Origin: Herminiimonas arsenicoxydans
GTDB taxonomy: Bacteria > Pseudomonadota > Gammaproteobacteria > Burkholderiales > Burkholderiaceae_D
Direction: 5' to 3'
NCBI GenBank assembly: GCA_000026125.1
Contig: CU207211.1
Span: forward strand, 3,224,001-3,288,000
DNA: 64,000 bases
Shown: positions 46,671 through 56,399 of the stretch, in pieces
Layout of the letters: each line of letters opens with the position of its first letter
Numbering within the stretch: the first letter of the stretch is position 1
Program-made: the position numbers and the translations under genes
The notes under the pieces: model-generated
What the model saw: the letters and a program-made list of their open reading frames with translations, nothing else
Told to the model about the DNA's origin: nothing
Databases searched by the model: none

Positions 46671-48548
46671 TTAAATTTCAACCTTGGTGCCCAGCTCAAT
46701 CACGCGATTCGATGGAATCTGATAATAGTCGGCGGCACCGCGTGCATGGCGCGACATCGCAACAAAGATATGTTCGCGCCACAGGGCCATGCCGCGCACC
46801 GGATTGGCAACCACCGTCTGACGTGCGATGAAGAACGAGGTTTCCATCATCTCGAATTCCAGGCCCTGCTCTTTCGCCAGATCCAATGCTGCCGGAATAT
46901 CCGGCACATTCTTGAAGCCGTAAGTCACATTCATCTGGTAACAGTCGTCGCCCAGATGTTCGATCCTGACCTGATCGGCTTTCGGTACATACGGCACTTC
47001 CATCATCCGTACGGTCAGGAACACCACGCGTTCATGCAGCACCTTGTTATGCGACAGATTGTGCAGCATCGCATGCGGTACGCCATCCGATTCGCCGCGC
47101 AGGAAGATCGCCGTGCCCGGCACGCGTGTCGGTGGCGAAATGAACAGCGAAGCCAGAAAATCTTCCAGTGGGATCGCATGCTTCTGCAGATTTTCGAATA
47201 CCAGTTCGCGCCCACGCTTCCACGTTAGCATCAGGGTAAACAAAACCACACCCAGCAGCAGCGGGAACCAGCCGCCGTGGAACAGCTTCAGCATATTCGC
47301 CGAGAAGAGGCTCAGATCGATCACCAGGAAGAAACCGGTCGCGGCGACACACAGAATCAGATTGTATTTCCAGCGATAACGAATGACGAAGAAAGTCAGG
47401 ACCGTTGTCACCATCATCGTCGCCGTCACCGCAATGCCGTAGGCTGCTGCCAGATTCGATGAAGAGCCGAAACCGATCACTGCCAGCACGACTACGATCA
47501 TTTGCAGCCAGTTCACCGCCGGAATGTAAATCTGGCCGATCTGGCTGGCGGAGGTAAATTCGATTTTCATGCGCGGCAGAAAGCCCAGCGCAATCGCCTG
47601 CTTGGTCATCGAGAAGGTGCCGGAAATCGTCGCCTGCGAAGCGATGATGGCGGCCATGGTCGATAGCGCGACCAGCGGATAAATGCTCCATGCACCGAGC
47701 TGCTGGTAGAAGGGGTTGGTGACGGCCTCAGGGTTCAGCAGCAGCAGCGCACCCTGTCCCAGATAATTCAATGACAGCGCGGGAAAGGCGATCAGGAACC
47801 ACGCCATGCGTATCGGCTTGGCGCCGAAATGGCCCATATCGGCATACAGCGCTTCCGCGCCGGTAAATGCCAGCACCACAGCGCCCAGTGCAATAAAGGC
47901 GAGAAAGCCATTGCCGCTCAAAAAGTGCAGGGCATGCCATGGATTCAAGGCATGCAGAATGTACGGCGCATCGATGATGTTGACGACGCCCATCACTGCC
48001 AGCGTAATAAACCAGATCAGCATGACCGGGCCGAACCATTTTCCTATGCCTGCGGTGCCGCGCGCCTGCAGCGAATACAAGCCAACCAGTATCGCTACCG
48101 TCACTGGCACGACATAGGGATCGAAAGCGGAGGTGGCCACACCCAGACCTTCTACCGCCGACAGGACGGAAATCGCAGGGGTAATCACGCTGTCGCCATA
48201 AAACAGCGTCGCGCCGAACAGGCCCATGACCATCAGCGGAAAATACCACCGCGAATTTTTGGTCACGGAAGAAAGTGCCAGCGCCATCAGCGCCATGATG
48301 CCGCCTTCGCCGCGATTGTTCGCGCGCAAAACCAGCGTGACGTATTTGAGCGAAACAATGATGATCAGGCCCCAGACGATCAGCGAGACGACCCCGAGCA
48401 GATTTTCCGGCGTGAGGTCGAGACCGTGTTCTTTGGAGAACACTTCTTTCATCGTATATAAAGGACTGGTGCCGATGTCGCCGTACACAATGCCGACAGC
48501 GGCCAGAGTCAATGCAGCAAGACTGCTTTTTTTATCTGGTGAAGCCAA
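46671..48548 (-). CDS. kup: Kup potassium uptake protein
   Basis: Inner-membrane K+/H+ symporter with about 12 helices and a long cytosolic C-terminal tail. The N-terminus SLAALTLAAVGIVYGDIGTSPLYTMKEVF and GEGGIMALMALAL are family marks. I place the start at a TTG (48548), giving 625 residues beginning (M)ASPDKKSSLAALTL, the usual Kup length and N-terminus. The only upstream in-frame ATG (48656) would add 36 atypical residues, and no ATG lies between. GAGAG sits upstream of the TTG. Confidence 0.9.
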   Translation of the reverse strand: MASPDKKSSLAALTLAAVGIVYGDIGTSPLYTMKEVFSKEHGLDLTPENLLGVVSLIVWGLIIIVSLKYVTLVLRANNRGEGGIMALMALALSSVTKNSRWYFPLMVMGLFGATLFYGDSVITPAISVLSAVEGLGVATSAFDPYVVPVTVAILVGLYSLQARGTAGIGKWFGPVMLIWFITLAVMGVVNIIDAPYILHALNPWHALHFLSGNGFLAFIALGAVVLAFTGAEALYADMGHFGAKPIRMAWFLIAFPALSLNYLGQGALLLLNPEAVTNPFYQQLGAWSIYPLVALSTMAAIIASQATISGTFSMTKQAIALGFLPRMKIEFTSASQIGQIYIPAVNWLQMIVVVLAVIGFGSSSNLAAAYGIAVTATMMVTTVLTFFVIRYRWKYNLILCVAATGFFLVIDLSLFSANMLKLFHGGWFPLLLGVVLFTLMLTWKRGRELVFENLQKHAIPLEDFLASLFISPPTRVPGTAIFLRGESDGVPHAMLHNLSHNKVLHERVVFLTVRMMEVPYVPKADQVRIEHLGDDCYQMNVTYGFKNVPDIPAALDLAKEQGLEFEMMETSFFIARQTVVANPVRGMALWREHIFVAMSRHARGAADYYQIPSNRVIELGTKVEI

Positions 48549-48801
48549 AGAGCGCTCTCTAAGAGGGATGGTGCGTCGCACAATAGGATAAGCAAGTCCA
48601 TAATGCAAGAAAAACTGGCTCCATGCATGCACAGTGTTGCATCTGCGCTGAATCATTATCTTCGGTATTTACAAACGCAAAAATATTTCGTCTTTAATTC
48701 CGTTTTGCCGGCGATATCCGCCGCCGTGCAACCCGTACTGCCTCGCCATCGGTTATCCTTGCACCCACCTCTTTGGCAAGCAACCTTTTATTGAAATCAC
48801 A

Positions 48802-50469
48802 ATGGCAAATTACGTCTACACCATGAACCGCGTGGGCAAGATCGTCCCACCGAAACGTCAAATTTTGAAGGACATTTCATTGTCCTTTTTCCCCGGCGCC
48901 AAGATCGGCGTGCTGGGCCTGAACGGTTCCGGCAAATCGACGCTGCTGAAAATCATGGCAGGCATCGATACCGACATCATCGGCGAAGCACGTCCGGCTC
49001 CTAATTTGAATATCGGCTATCTGCCGCAGGAACCGCAACTCGACCCGGAACAAACCGTGCGTCAGGCCGTTGAAGGCGGCCTCGGCGAAGTATTCGAAGC
49101 GAAAGCGTTGCTCGAGGCGGTCTATGCGGCCTATGCCGAACCGGACGCCGACTTCGATGCGCTCGCCGCAGAACAGGGCCGACTGGAAGCGATCATCTCG
49201 ACCTCCGCTGGCGACAATCCTGAACAGCAACTGGAAATGGCTGCTGATGCATTGCGCCTGCCACCTTGGGATGCAAAAATCGGCGTCCTGTCCGGCGGTG
49301 AAAAACGTCGTGTCGCCTTGTGTCGCCTGCTGCTGTCCAAACCGGACATGCTCTTGCTCGATGAACCGACCAACCATCTGGACGCCGAATCGGTCGACTG
49401 GCTGGAGCAATTCCTGCAACGCTTTCCGGGTACCGTCGTCGCCATCACCCATGATCGCTACTTCCTCGACAATGCCGCCGAATGGATACTGGAACTGGAT
49501 CGCGGCAGCGGCATTCCGTGGAAAGGCAATTACAGCTCATGGCTGGAACAAAAAGGCGATCGCCTGAAGCAGGAAGAGGCCACCGAATCCTCACGCCAGA
49601 AAACCATCGCCAAGGAACTGGAATGGGTACGACAGAATCCGAAGGGCCGTCAGGCCAAATCGAAGGCACGTCTGGCGCGCTTCAATGAACTGTCGGAACA
49701 CGAATACCAGAAACGCAATGAAACGCAGGAAATTTTCATTCCGGTGGCCGAACGCCTGGGCAATGAAGTCATCGAATTCAAGAATGTATCGAAAGCATTC
49801 GGCGACCGTCTGCTGATCGACAACCTCAACTTTCGCATTCCTGCCGGCGCCATCGTCGGCATCATCGGCCCGAACGGCGCCGGCAAATCGACTCTGTTCA
49901 AAATGATCACCGGCAAGGAACAGCCGGACAGCGGCGAAGTCGTGATCGGCACTACCGCACGCGTCTCCATCGTCGATCAATCGCGCGACTCGCTCAACGA
50001 CGGCAAGACCGTCTTTGAAGACGTGACCGGCGGCGCCGACATCCTGACCGTCGGCCGTTTTGAAATGCCGTCGCGCGCCTACCTCGGCCGCTTCAATTTC
50101 AAGGGTGGCGACCAGCAAAAAGTCGTCGGCAATCTGTCCGGCGGTGAGCGCGGTCGCCTGCATCTGGCGAAAACCCTACTGATGGGCGGCAACGTCCTGC
50201 TGCTCGATGAACCGTCCAACGATCTCGACGTGGAAACCCTGCGCGCGCTGGAAGACGCCTTGCTGGAATTTGCCGGCAGCGTCATGGTGATTTCACATGA
50301 TCGCTGGTTCCTCGATCGCATCGCCACGCACATCCTCGCATTCGAAGGCAACTCGCAGGTATCGTTCTTCGACGGCAACTATCAGGAATATGAAGCGGAC
50401 AAGCGCAAGCGTCTGGGTGAAGAAGGTGCGAAACCCAAGCGGATTCGTTACAAGCCTTTATCGGTTTAA
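48802..50469 (+). CDS. ettA: EttA, ABC-F translation throttle
   Basis: 555-residue cytosolic ABC-F protein with two ATPase domains: Walker A GLNGSGKST and GPNGAGKST, signatures LSGGEKRRVALCRLL and LSGGERGRLHLAKTL. The linker (residues 240-310) contains the arm expected to contact ribosomal protein uL1 and P-tRNA. Start MANYVYTMNRVGKIVPPKRQILKDISLSFFPGAKIGVLGLNG is the EttA N-terminus. It regulates entry of ribosomes into elongation in low-energy states. Confidence 0.95.
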   Translation: MANYVYTMNRVGKIVPPKRQILKDISLSFFPGAKIGVLGLNGSGKSTLLKIMAGIDTDIIGEARPAPNLNIGYLPQEPQLDPEQTVRQAVEGGLGEVFEAKALLEAVYAAYAEPDADFDALAAEQGRLEAIISTSAGDNPEQQLEMAADALRLPPWDAKIGVLSGGEKRRVALCRLLLSKPDMLLLDEPTNHLDAESVDWLEQFLQRFPGTVVAITHDRYFLDNAAEWILELDRGSGIPWKGNYSSWLEQKGDRLKQEEATESSRQKTIAKELEWVRQNPKGRQAKSKARLARFNELSEHEYQKRNETQEIFIPVAERLGNEVIEFKNVSKAFGDRLLIDNLNFRIPAGAIVGIIGPNGAGKSTLFKMITGKEQPDSGEVVIGTTARVSIVDQSRDSLNDGKTVFEDVTGGADILTVGRFEMPSRAYLGRFNFKGGDQQKVVGNLSGGERGRLHLAKTLLMGGNVLLLDEPSNDLDVETLRALEDALLEFAGSVMVISHDRWFLDRIATHILAFEGNSQVSFFDGNYQEYEADKRKRLGEEGAKPKRIRYKPLSV

Positions 50470-50502
50470 TTCTTCCTTCATTATTCAGCCTGTTCCGCAG
50501 CG

Positions 50503-50823
50503 ATGAAAAACGGCCATCTGTTTCAGCACATCCCTGCGGAGCTTCCCGAAGAAATAAGCGAGAGCCTGCTCACGGCCGGCAATGTGCGGATAGAACGCAT
50601 CGTTTCCAAAGGCCATCGTTCGCCGCGCGATTTCTGGTACGAGCAGCAGCAAAACGAATGGGTGCTGCTGCTCAAGGGGGAAGCCGGCCTGCGCTTCGAG
50701 CAAGATGCACAGGCCGTCCATCTGACGCCCGGCATGTACGTCAACATTCCGGCACATGCAAGACACCGCGTCGAATGGACCAGCGCCAGTGAAGAAACCG
50801 TGTGGCTGGCGGTGTTTTACTGA
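50503..50823 (+). CDS. Small cupin protein
   Basis: 106 residues forming a single cupin barrel. Motifs: RSPRDFWYEQQQNEWVLLLKGEAGLRFEQ (first) and LTPGMYVNIPAHARHRVEWTS (second). Substrate unknown; resembles small conserved cupins encoded near redox genes. It follows ettA by 33 bp and precedes the YigZ gene. Confidence 0.8.
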   Translation: MKNGHLFQHIPAELPEEISESLLTAGNVRIERIVSKGHRSPRDFWYEQQQNEWVLLLKGEAGLRFEQDAQAVHLTPGMYVNIPAHARHRVEWTSASEETVWLAVFY

Positions 50824-50899
50824 GCGCGCATAAACTGCATACATCCGGCGCATTTGTCTGCCCATAGCCACGCATCCTTATTGACTCCGCTTTCATCGC

Positions 50900-51490
50900 A
50901 TGTATCAACTAGCCGCATCTGCCACCGCTGAAATCGAAATCAAGAAGAGCCGCTTCATCGGCTTGCTGTATCCGCTGACGACGCGCGCGGAAGCACGCGC
51001 AATTCTGGCCGGCTTGCGCGCACAGCATCCGAACGCCGTGCATTTTTGCTGGGTGCTGATGTGCGATGGCGATTCCGGCCTGGATGACGATGGCGAACCG
51101 TCCGGCACTGCTGCACGCCCGATGTACAACGTACTGGTGCACAAGGATGTATTCAATGTGCTGGCAGTCGTGGTGCGCTACTGGGGCGGCATGAAATTGG
51201 GAGCCGGCGGTCTGACGCGCGCCTATGGACAGGCGATTTCGGAAGCAATCAAGAATGCGGAATTACTGCCGGTCGAAGCGATGTGCGAACGACGTTTCGT
51301 GCTGCAGTTTGCCGACGAATCAAGCTTGCGCCGCTATTGCGAACAACAGGACGTGAGCGTGATCGATGCGCAATACGGCGATGCCGTCACGCTGCTGTTA
51401 AAAATGAAATGCAGCCAGGTCGATGTATTTACACGCGCCGCCTTCGATTTGCTGCGCGGCGCACTGGAAGATCGCAGCGACCCTGCCTGA
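50900..51490 (+). CDS. YigZ/IMPACT family protein
   Basis: 196 residues. N-terminal IMPACT domain (EIEIKKSRFIGLLYPLTTRAEARAILAGLRAQHPNAVHFCWVLMC and DDDGEPSGTAARPMYNVL) and C-terminal DUF1949 ferredoxin-like domain. The pattern VVRYWGGMKLGAGGLTRAYGQA is highly conserved in YigZ. It may control translation or proline metabolism, but the role is unsettled. Located after the cupin gene in the same direction. Confidence 0.88.
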   Translation: MYQLAASATAEIEIKKSRFIGLLYPLTTRAEARAILAGLRAQHPNAVHFCWVLMCDGDSGLDDDGEPSGTAARPMYNVLVHKDVFNVLAVVVRYWGGMKLGAGGLTRAYGQAISEAIKNAELLPVEAMCERRFVLQFADESSLRRYCEQQDVSVIDAQYGDAVTLLLKMKCSQVDVFTRAAFDLLRGALEDRSDPA

Positions 51491-51538
51491 ATGCGCGCGC
51501 TCGCTATTCCGGCAGCGGAACCGAATCCCGCTCGCACA

Positions 51539-52372
51539 TCAAATCATTTCCAGCGATTCCGGCCCATCCGGCGGCGGGAACGTATCGTCCAGTTCGGCCA
51601 GATCCTGCGCCGTTAATTTGATATCGAGGGCGGCACGGTTTTGCTGCACATGGGCTGGCGTCGAGGCCTTGGGAATGGCGATCACGCCTGGCTGGCGCAA
51701 GACCCAGGCCAATGCGATCTGCGCCGGCGATGCACCATGCCGGTCGGCGATGTCCTGCACTTCCGGGGATTCGGTCAAACGGCCCTGCTCGATCGGCGAA
51801 TACGCCATGATCGGCAAACCGCGTTGCTGCGCCTGCGGCAGCAAGTCATATTCGATGCCGCGCCGCGTCAGGTTGTACAAAACCTGATTGACAGCCACGG
51901 CCTCGCCGCCGGATGCGCGTGCAATTTCCCGCATATCGTCGACATCCATATTGCTGACGCCCCAGTGACGGATTTTGCCGGCGTCCTGCAAGGCCTCAAA
52001 GGCGGCGATAGTCTCGGCGAACGGCGTACGGCCGCGCCAGTGCAACAGATACAAATCGATACGATCGGTACCCAGACGTTTCAGGCTGCGCTCGCAAGCG
52101 GCAATGGTGCCGTGGCGCGTGGCATTGCTAGGCAACACCTTGCTGACCAAAAACACTTCGTCGCGCCGCCCGGCAATGGCTTCGCCCACCAGTTTTTCGG
52201 AAGCGCCATCGCCATACATTTCAGCGGTGTCTATCAAGGTCATGCCGAAGTCCAGCCCCAGGCGCAGGGTGGCGATTTCCTCGGCGCGACGGCTCGCGTG
52301 ATCGCCCATGTACCAGGTGCCTTGGCCGAGTACCGGCACGGCTTCACCGGATGGAAGTTTAATCTTGCGCAT
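51539..52372 (-). CDS. Aldo/keto reductase
   Basis: 277 residues, (alpha/beta)8 NADPH-dependent oxidoreductase. Catalytic Asp and Tyr in [12 protein letters not shown], Lys in [10 protein letters not shown] and His in [12 protein letters not shown] are present. C-terminal NADPH-binding [13 protein letters not shown]. Substrate unknown. It is divergent from nothing nearby: the next gene upstream on the same strand is the glutaredoxin-fusion gene 54 bp away. Confidence 0.9.
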   Translation of the reverse strand: MRKIKLPSGEAVPVLGQGTWYMGDHASRRAEEIATLRLGLDFGMTLIDTAEMYGDGASEKLVGEAIAGRRDEVFLVSKVLPSNATRHGTIAACERSLKRLGTDRIDLYLLHWRGRTPFAETIAAFEALQDAGKIRHWGVSNMDVDDMREIARASGGEAVAVNQVLYNLTRRGIEYDLLPQAQQRGLPIMAYSPIEQGRLTESPEVQDIADRHGASPAQIALAWVLRQPGVIAIPKASTPAHVQQNRAALDIKLTAQDLAELDDTFPPPDGPESLEMI

Positions 52373-52426
52373 ACTTGCCTTTCATATTGTTGAGCGCTGC
52401 ACCGCATGCACACGCCGCACAACCGC

Positions 52427-52951
52427 TCACGATTGCTTGAACCACGGCTTCAGGGTCGTACGCAATGTACGTTCGTCGAAACCGTGTATGACCTTGTCGT
52501 CGACGACGATCAGCGGCACGCCATTGCCACCCAGTTTCTTGTGGCCTTCATAACCGGCACTGGTTTTTTCAACATCGAGCTCGGTATATTCGATACCGTT
52601 GGCCTCGAATAGTTGCCGCGCAGCCGCGCAATAACCGCACCACTCGGTGGCATACAGCGTCACTGCCGGCTGCGCGCTCGAGACGGCGACATTGGCCGCC
52701 TTCCCGCCCGTCCACAGCGGCTTGCTCATGTATACAGCGGCGCCCAATACGGCCAGCACGATCAGCCATTTCAGCACGGCGGAAAACGGCGATCCGTTTT
52801 TTGCAACAGGCGTACCGTAACGGCCGTAGCCGGCGGGCGCCGGCTCGCCGGATGCCTTGATATAGGCAACCTGGCAGGACGGACATTGCCACTCCGGCGC
52901 TTCATCGGTCGGCTTGCGGACATACGAGCATTTCGGGCAGATGCGAGTCAT
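52427..52951 (-). CDS. Zinc-ribbon/transmembrane/glutaredoxin fusion protein
   Basis: 174 residues from the ATG at 52951. Zinc ribbon with Cys5, Cys8, Cys23 and Cys26; a transmembrane helix (residues 57-75, SAVLKWLIVLAVLGAAVYM); then a glutaredoxin domain with the active site WCGYC (104-108) and GGNGVPLIVVDDKVIHGF as the cis-Pro region. The glutaredoxin would face the periplasm if the N-terminus is cytosolic. The start is uncertain; ATGs at 52981 and 53038 are also open. Redox partner and role unknown. Confidence 0.8.
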   Translation of the reverse strand: MTRICPKCSYVRKPTDEAPEWQCPSCQVAYIKASGEPAPAGYGRYGTPVAKNGSPFSAVLKWLIVLAVLGAAVYMSKPLWTGGKAANVAVSSAQPAVTLYATEWCGYCAAARQLFEANGIEYTELDVEKTSAGYEGHKKLGGNGVPLIVVDDKVIHGFDERTLRTTLKPWFKQS

Positions 52952-53315
52952 GAGGAAGATGAGTCGTGGCGAATTTTTCATTATACGTAAACGCAACTCG
53001 CACCTGCACTGGCTTGCATGGCGAGCAATGCAGCGCACATGCCTGTTTTACATTCAGATGACGCGACACCTAAGAACGCGATGAATACACTCCATCAGGC
53101 ATCCGTCCCAACCGGCACCCGGCAAACCTGCCATCCGCAAGACATCGAGTGCGCTTGCTTTGGGCGATGCCGGAAATCGCCGCAGATACGCGCTAAGCGT
53201 GCAGTGACAACAAAAGCAGGCCCCGGAAATATTGCATTTATAATGCCCGCTGGCGCAAAAGGTATCGCCATTTGCAAACGTCGCACTGAGCGACCAAACC
53301 CATACTCCCTTATAC

Positions 53316-54794
53316 ATGCGCCTCTTTTCCGAAAAATATCGTCTACTGACCTGGCTCAGCATTTTGCTCATAGGCGGGTTCCTGACCACGATAGTCACCA
53401 GCTATATTGTTTCTCGCAATGCGATCAGGCAGAACGTGGTGGAGCAGGCCTTGCCGCTGACCAGTGACAATATTTATTCGGAAATCCAGAAAGACATATT
53501 GCGCCCCATCTTCATCTCGTCACTGATGGCAAGCGATACTTTTCTGCGCGACTGGATCATCGTTGGCGAAACAGATATCACGCAGATCACGCGTTATCTG
53601 AAAGAGGTCAAGGACAAGTACAACACGATTACCAGTTTTCTCGTTTCCGAAAATACACAGCACTACTACCATGCGGGCGGATTGCTGAAAACCGTCAGCA
53701 AGGATGAACCGCGCGATACATGGTTCTATCGCGTCCGTGACATGCAGCCAGAATATGAAACCAATGTCGACATCGACATGGCTAACCGCGACGCCATGAC
53801 GATCTTCATTAATCATCGCGTACTGGACTATGACGGCAATTTTATCGGTGCTACCGGCGTCGGTCTGACACTGGATACGATGACTGATATTCTGGACAGC
53901 TACCAGAAGCGCTTTCATCGCAATATCTATTTCACCGATGCAAAAGGTGAAATCAAGATGACCGGCAAGTCGATGCAGGATATCCACGGCCCGATTGCCA
54001 AGCTGCCGGGCGTTTCCGCCATTGCGAAAGACATCCTCAACCGCGACGTCCGTCCGACCCAGCTCGAGTACCAGCATAATGGCGCGACCATCCTGATGAG
54101 TTCGCGCTTCATCCCCGAGCTGGATTGGTATCTGCTGGTGGAGCAGGATATTACTGATGACGTACGGCCGATCGAACGGGTTTTTGTCATCAATATTATT
54201 GTCAGTGCCGTCGCCACGCTGCTGATCCTGGCCTTGACCCTGTTTGCCGTCAATCGCTATCAGCGCCGTCTGGAACAGATCGCGGGCACCGATACGCTGA
54301 CCGGCCTGCTGAATCGCCAGGCCTTTGAAATCGTGTTTCAGCAGGCAATTCTGGATAGCGAGCGCAGACGCATTCCCTTGTCGGCAATTCTGTTCGACAT
54401 CGATTTTTTCAAAATGGTGAACGACAATCACGGCCATCTGGCCGGCGACCGAATTTTGCAAAGCATCGCTGCCATCACTAAAAATGCCGTACGCGAAAGC
54501 GATATCGTCACGCGCTGGGGCGGCGAAGAATTCTTGGTGCTGCTGAAGGATTGTCCATTGGAGCAAGCCACCGCGCTTGCCGAAAAAATACGCAGCATGA
54601 TCGCCGGCCACGACTTTGAATTGCCTGCGAGCGCGCTGCACCTGACGGTCAGCCTGGGTGTCGCCGAGTACGCCTATCGCGAAACATGGTTGAGCTTTTT
54701 CGGCCGCGCCGACACGGCGCTGTATCAGGCCAAGAGCGAGGGGCGTAATCGGGTGATCGTTTCCCGTCCCGAGGCAACGACTGACGCGCAATAG
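53316..54794 (+). CDS. Membrane-bound diguanylate cyclase with Cache sensor
   Basis: 492 residues. TM helix at 12-34, periplasmic Cache-like sensor (35-285; LDYDGNFIGATGVGLTLDTM is typical), second TM (288-311), then GGDEF domain with DTLTGLLNRQAFEIVF, DIDFFKMVND, GGEEF (402-406) and I-site RESD five residues before. It should make c-di-GMP in response to an extracellular small molecule. No EAL domain. A separate transcription unit. Confidence 0.93.
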   Translation: MRLFSEKYRLLTWLSILLIGGFLTTIVTSYIVSRNAIRQNVVEQALPLTSDNIYSEIQKDILRPIFISSLMASDTFLRDWIIVGETDITQITRYLKEVKDKYNTITSFLVSENTQHYYHAGGLLKTVSKDEPRDTWFYRVRDMQPEYETNVDIDMANRDAMTIFINHRVLDYDGNFIGATGVGLTLDTMTDILDSYQKRFHRNIYFTDAKGEIKMTGKSMQDIHGPIAKLPGVSAIAKDILNRDVRPTQLEYQHNGATILMSSRFIPELDWYLLVEQDITDDVRPIERVFVINIIVSAVATLLILALTLFAVNRYQRRLEQIAGTDTLTGLLNRQAFEIVFQQAILDSERRRIPLSAILFDIDFFKMVNDNHGHLAGDRILQSIAAITKNAVRESDIVTRWGGEEFLVLLKDCPLEQATALAEKIRSMIAGHDFELPASALHLTVSLGVAEYAYRETWLSFFGRADTALYQAKSEGRNRVIVSRPEATTDAQ

Positions 54795-54883
54795 CCTGTG
54801 CATTGATGCCGGTTCCACACGCAGATTGAACCGGCGCTACACTAATCCCTCTGGCATCGATATAAACTGCGACCACATTCAAC

Positions 54884-55675
54884 ATGAGCACGACACCGAC
54901 AACTGCAATGGACACGGCACTTTCCAGCGAACAGATGCTGCAATTCAGAAACAAGGGCTACCTGGTTTTCCGCGCGATGCTGGAGCCGGCTGCCTGCGAA
55001 CGCATGCTCAAGGTTGCCGCCGAACAGTTGCGCGCGGCATTGCCGCCATTGGAATATGAAGCGGAGCTCGGTTATGCAGGTGCGCCCGCATCGCTGGAAG
55101 CAGAAGGCGGCAGAACCGTACGTCGTTTGCGTGGCGCTTATGATCGCGAAGCCTGCTTTCACGCTTGGGCGCAAGACGCGCGCGTGGTTTCCAGGCTGCG
55201 GCAACTATTCGATGAACCGGTTTGCCTGACATTGGCGCATCACAACTGCGTGATGACCAAGCATCCGCAATACGGTACGGCAACCGGATGGCACCGCGAC
55301 ATTCGCTACTGGTCGTTCACGCAGCCTGATCTGATTTGCGTGTGGCTCGCATTGGGTAATGAAACCGCAGACAATGGCGGGCTGAAATTCATCCCGGGTT
55401 CGCATCGCCTGCATATCGCTCCCGACCAACTCGACGAGCTGGATTTTTTGCGGCCCGAACATCCGGCCAATCAGGCCATCTTCGCGCAAGGAAAAATAGT
55501 CGAACTGCAGCAGGGCGACGTGGTGTTTTTTCACAGCCGCCTGTTCCATGCCGCTGGTGTCAACGCGACTTCAGCCGTCAAGACTTCCGTTGCATTCGCC
55601 TATCACGGCTGCAGCAATCAGGCGATAGCCGGCAGTCGATCGGCAGCATCGCCCGATATCCGGTTAACCGATTGA
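54884..55675 (+). CDS. Phytanoyl-CoA dioxygenase (PhyH) family protein
   Basis: 263-residue Fe(II)/2-oxoglutarate-dependent oxygenase. Iron ligands His137 and Asp139 (GWHRDIRYW) and distal His222 (FHAAGVN) are visible; an Arg or Lys for 2-oxoglutarate lies in the C-terminal region. Substrate unknown; in proteobacteria many such proteins act on small hydroxylated or lipid compounds. ATG at 54884 or 54908 are both possible. No operon partner. Confidence 0.85.
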   Translation: MSTTPTTAMDTALSSEQMLQFRNKGYLVFRAMLEPAACERMLKVAAEQLRAALPPLEYEAELGYAGAPASLEAEGGRTVRRLRGAYDREACFHAWAQDARVVSRLRQLFDEPVCLTLAHHNCVMTKHPQYGTATGWHRDIRYWSFTQPDLICVWLALGNETADNGGLKFIPGSHRLHIAPDQLDELDFLRPEHPANQAIFAQGKIVELQQGDVVFFHSRLFHAAGVNATSAVKTSVAFAYHGCSNQAIAGSRSAASPDIRLTD

Positions 55676-55727
55676 CCAGGGCCGGCTAACCGGCCCTGGT
55701 CAATCGAGACCTCCCGTCACTGCGAAA

Positions 55728-56042
55728 TCATTGCTTGGGCACGCTGGGCGGTATGCGCGACGAAGCCGGAATATCTTCCTGTACATTGCCGGGTTTTTTA
55801 CGTTCGACTTCTTCCACTCCCGGTATCCCGCGTCTGTCGGTATCCATCTGCCCGGCTTCGATATCATCGAAGGCCTGCTTCATATCCTTGCGCGGTTTGG
55901 CTTCCGGGCTATCCAGTGATTCGTCCCGCTCATGCGGCAAGCGTGGCGGTTTTTCATGTTGGCCAGAAACATGGTCGACGTCTTCCTGGTCGCCCTGTTT
56001 TTCAATCGTGAAGAATTTTTCTTCTGTCAGTTTGCTAGCCAT
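55728..56042 (-). CDS. Hydrophilic disordered protein, unknown
   Basis: 104 residues, very rich in Glu, Asp, Lys and Pro (EKPPRLPHERDESLDSPEAKPRKDM), with no hydrophobic core; likely disordered. Not recognised. The start at 56042 follows AAAGGAGAGCCG, a strong ribosome binding site, which supports expression. Divergent from the manganese riboswitch with about 165 bp between. Confidence 0.6.
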   Translation of the reverse strand: MASKLTEEKFFTIEKQGDQEDVDHVSGQHEKPPRLPHERDESLDSPEAKPRKDMKQAFDDIEAGQMDTDRRGIPGVEEVERKKPGNVQEDIPASSRIPPSVPKQ

Positions 56043-56209
56043 CGGCTCTCCTTTTAACTTCTTTGTATTTTTTACAGCATGGCTTTTGCATTCATCAATG
56101 ATGCGCACATGCCGACGCGTTCTGCATACTGGAAGTTGGAGTTGAATAAACGACAATAATTCCCTGCTGAAGAAACCAGCGTGCCCAAACGCCTCGATTC
56201 TGCTATCAT

Positions 56210-56390
56210 TCGCCCCGAACATTGGGGAGTAGCCGGCCTTAGTCAACTAAGGGATCTGCGTCAACATTCTTGGCCCGCAGGCCATGGTGCAGATAGTCGC
56301 AAGACTTGGCGAGACCATCGCTCAAATGACGACCGCATGGGCCGGGGTCGCTGTTTGCGCTTTGGTTATTATTCCGGCCCCAGAAAGTTT
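56210..56390 (+). ncRNA. yybP-ykoY manganese riboswitch
   Basis: The leader of the manganese exporter gene contains the hallmark conserved patches of this riboswitch: TTGGGGAGTAGCC near the 5' end (56223-56235), GCCCGCAGGCC, GAGACCATCGCTCAAATGACGACC and a distal stem CCGCATGGGCCGGGGTCGC. Mn(II) binding should open expression of the exporter downstream. Boundaries are approximate; the family and the gene match exactly what is known of its targets. Confidence 0.9.
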
Positions 56391-56399
56391 ATCCCCCTC

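Noticed and set aside
53520..54818. Minus-strand frame of 432 codons opposite the Cache-GGDEF gene
   Set aside because: Antisense shadow; the plus strand has all GGDEF motifs and two membrane helices in frame.
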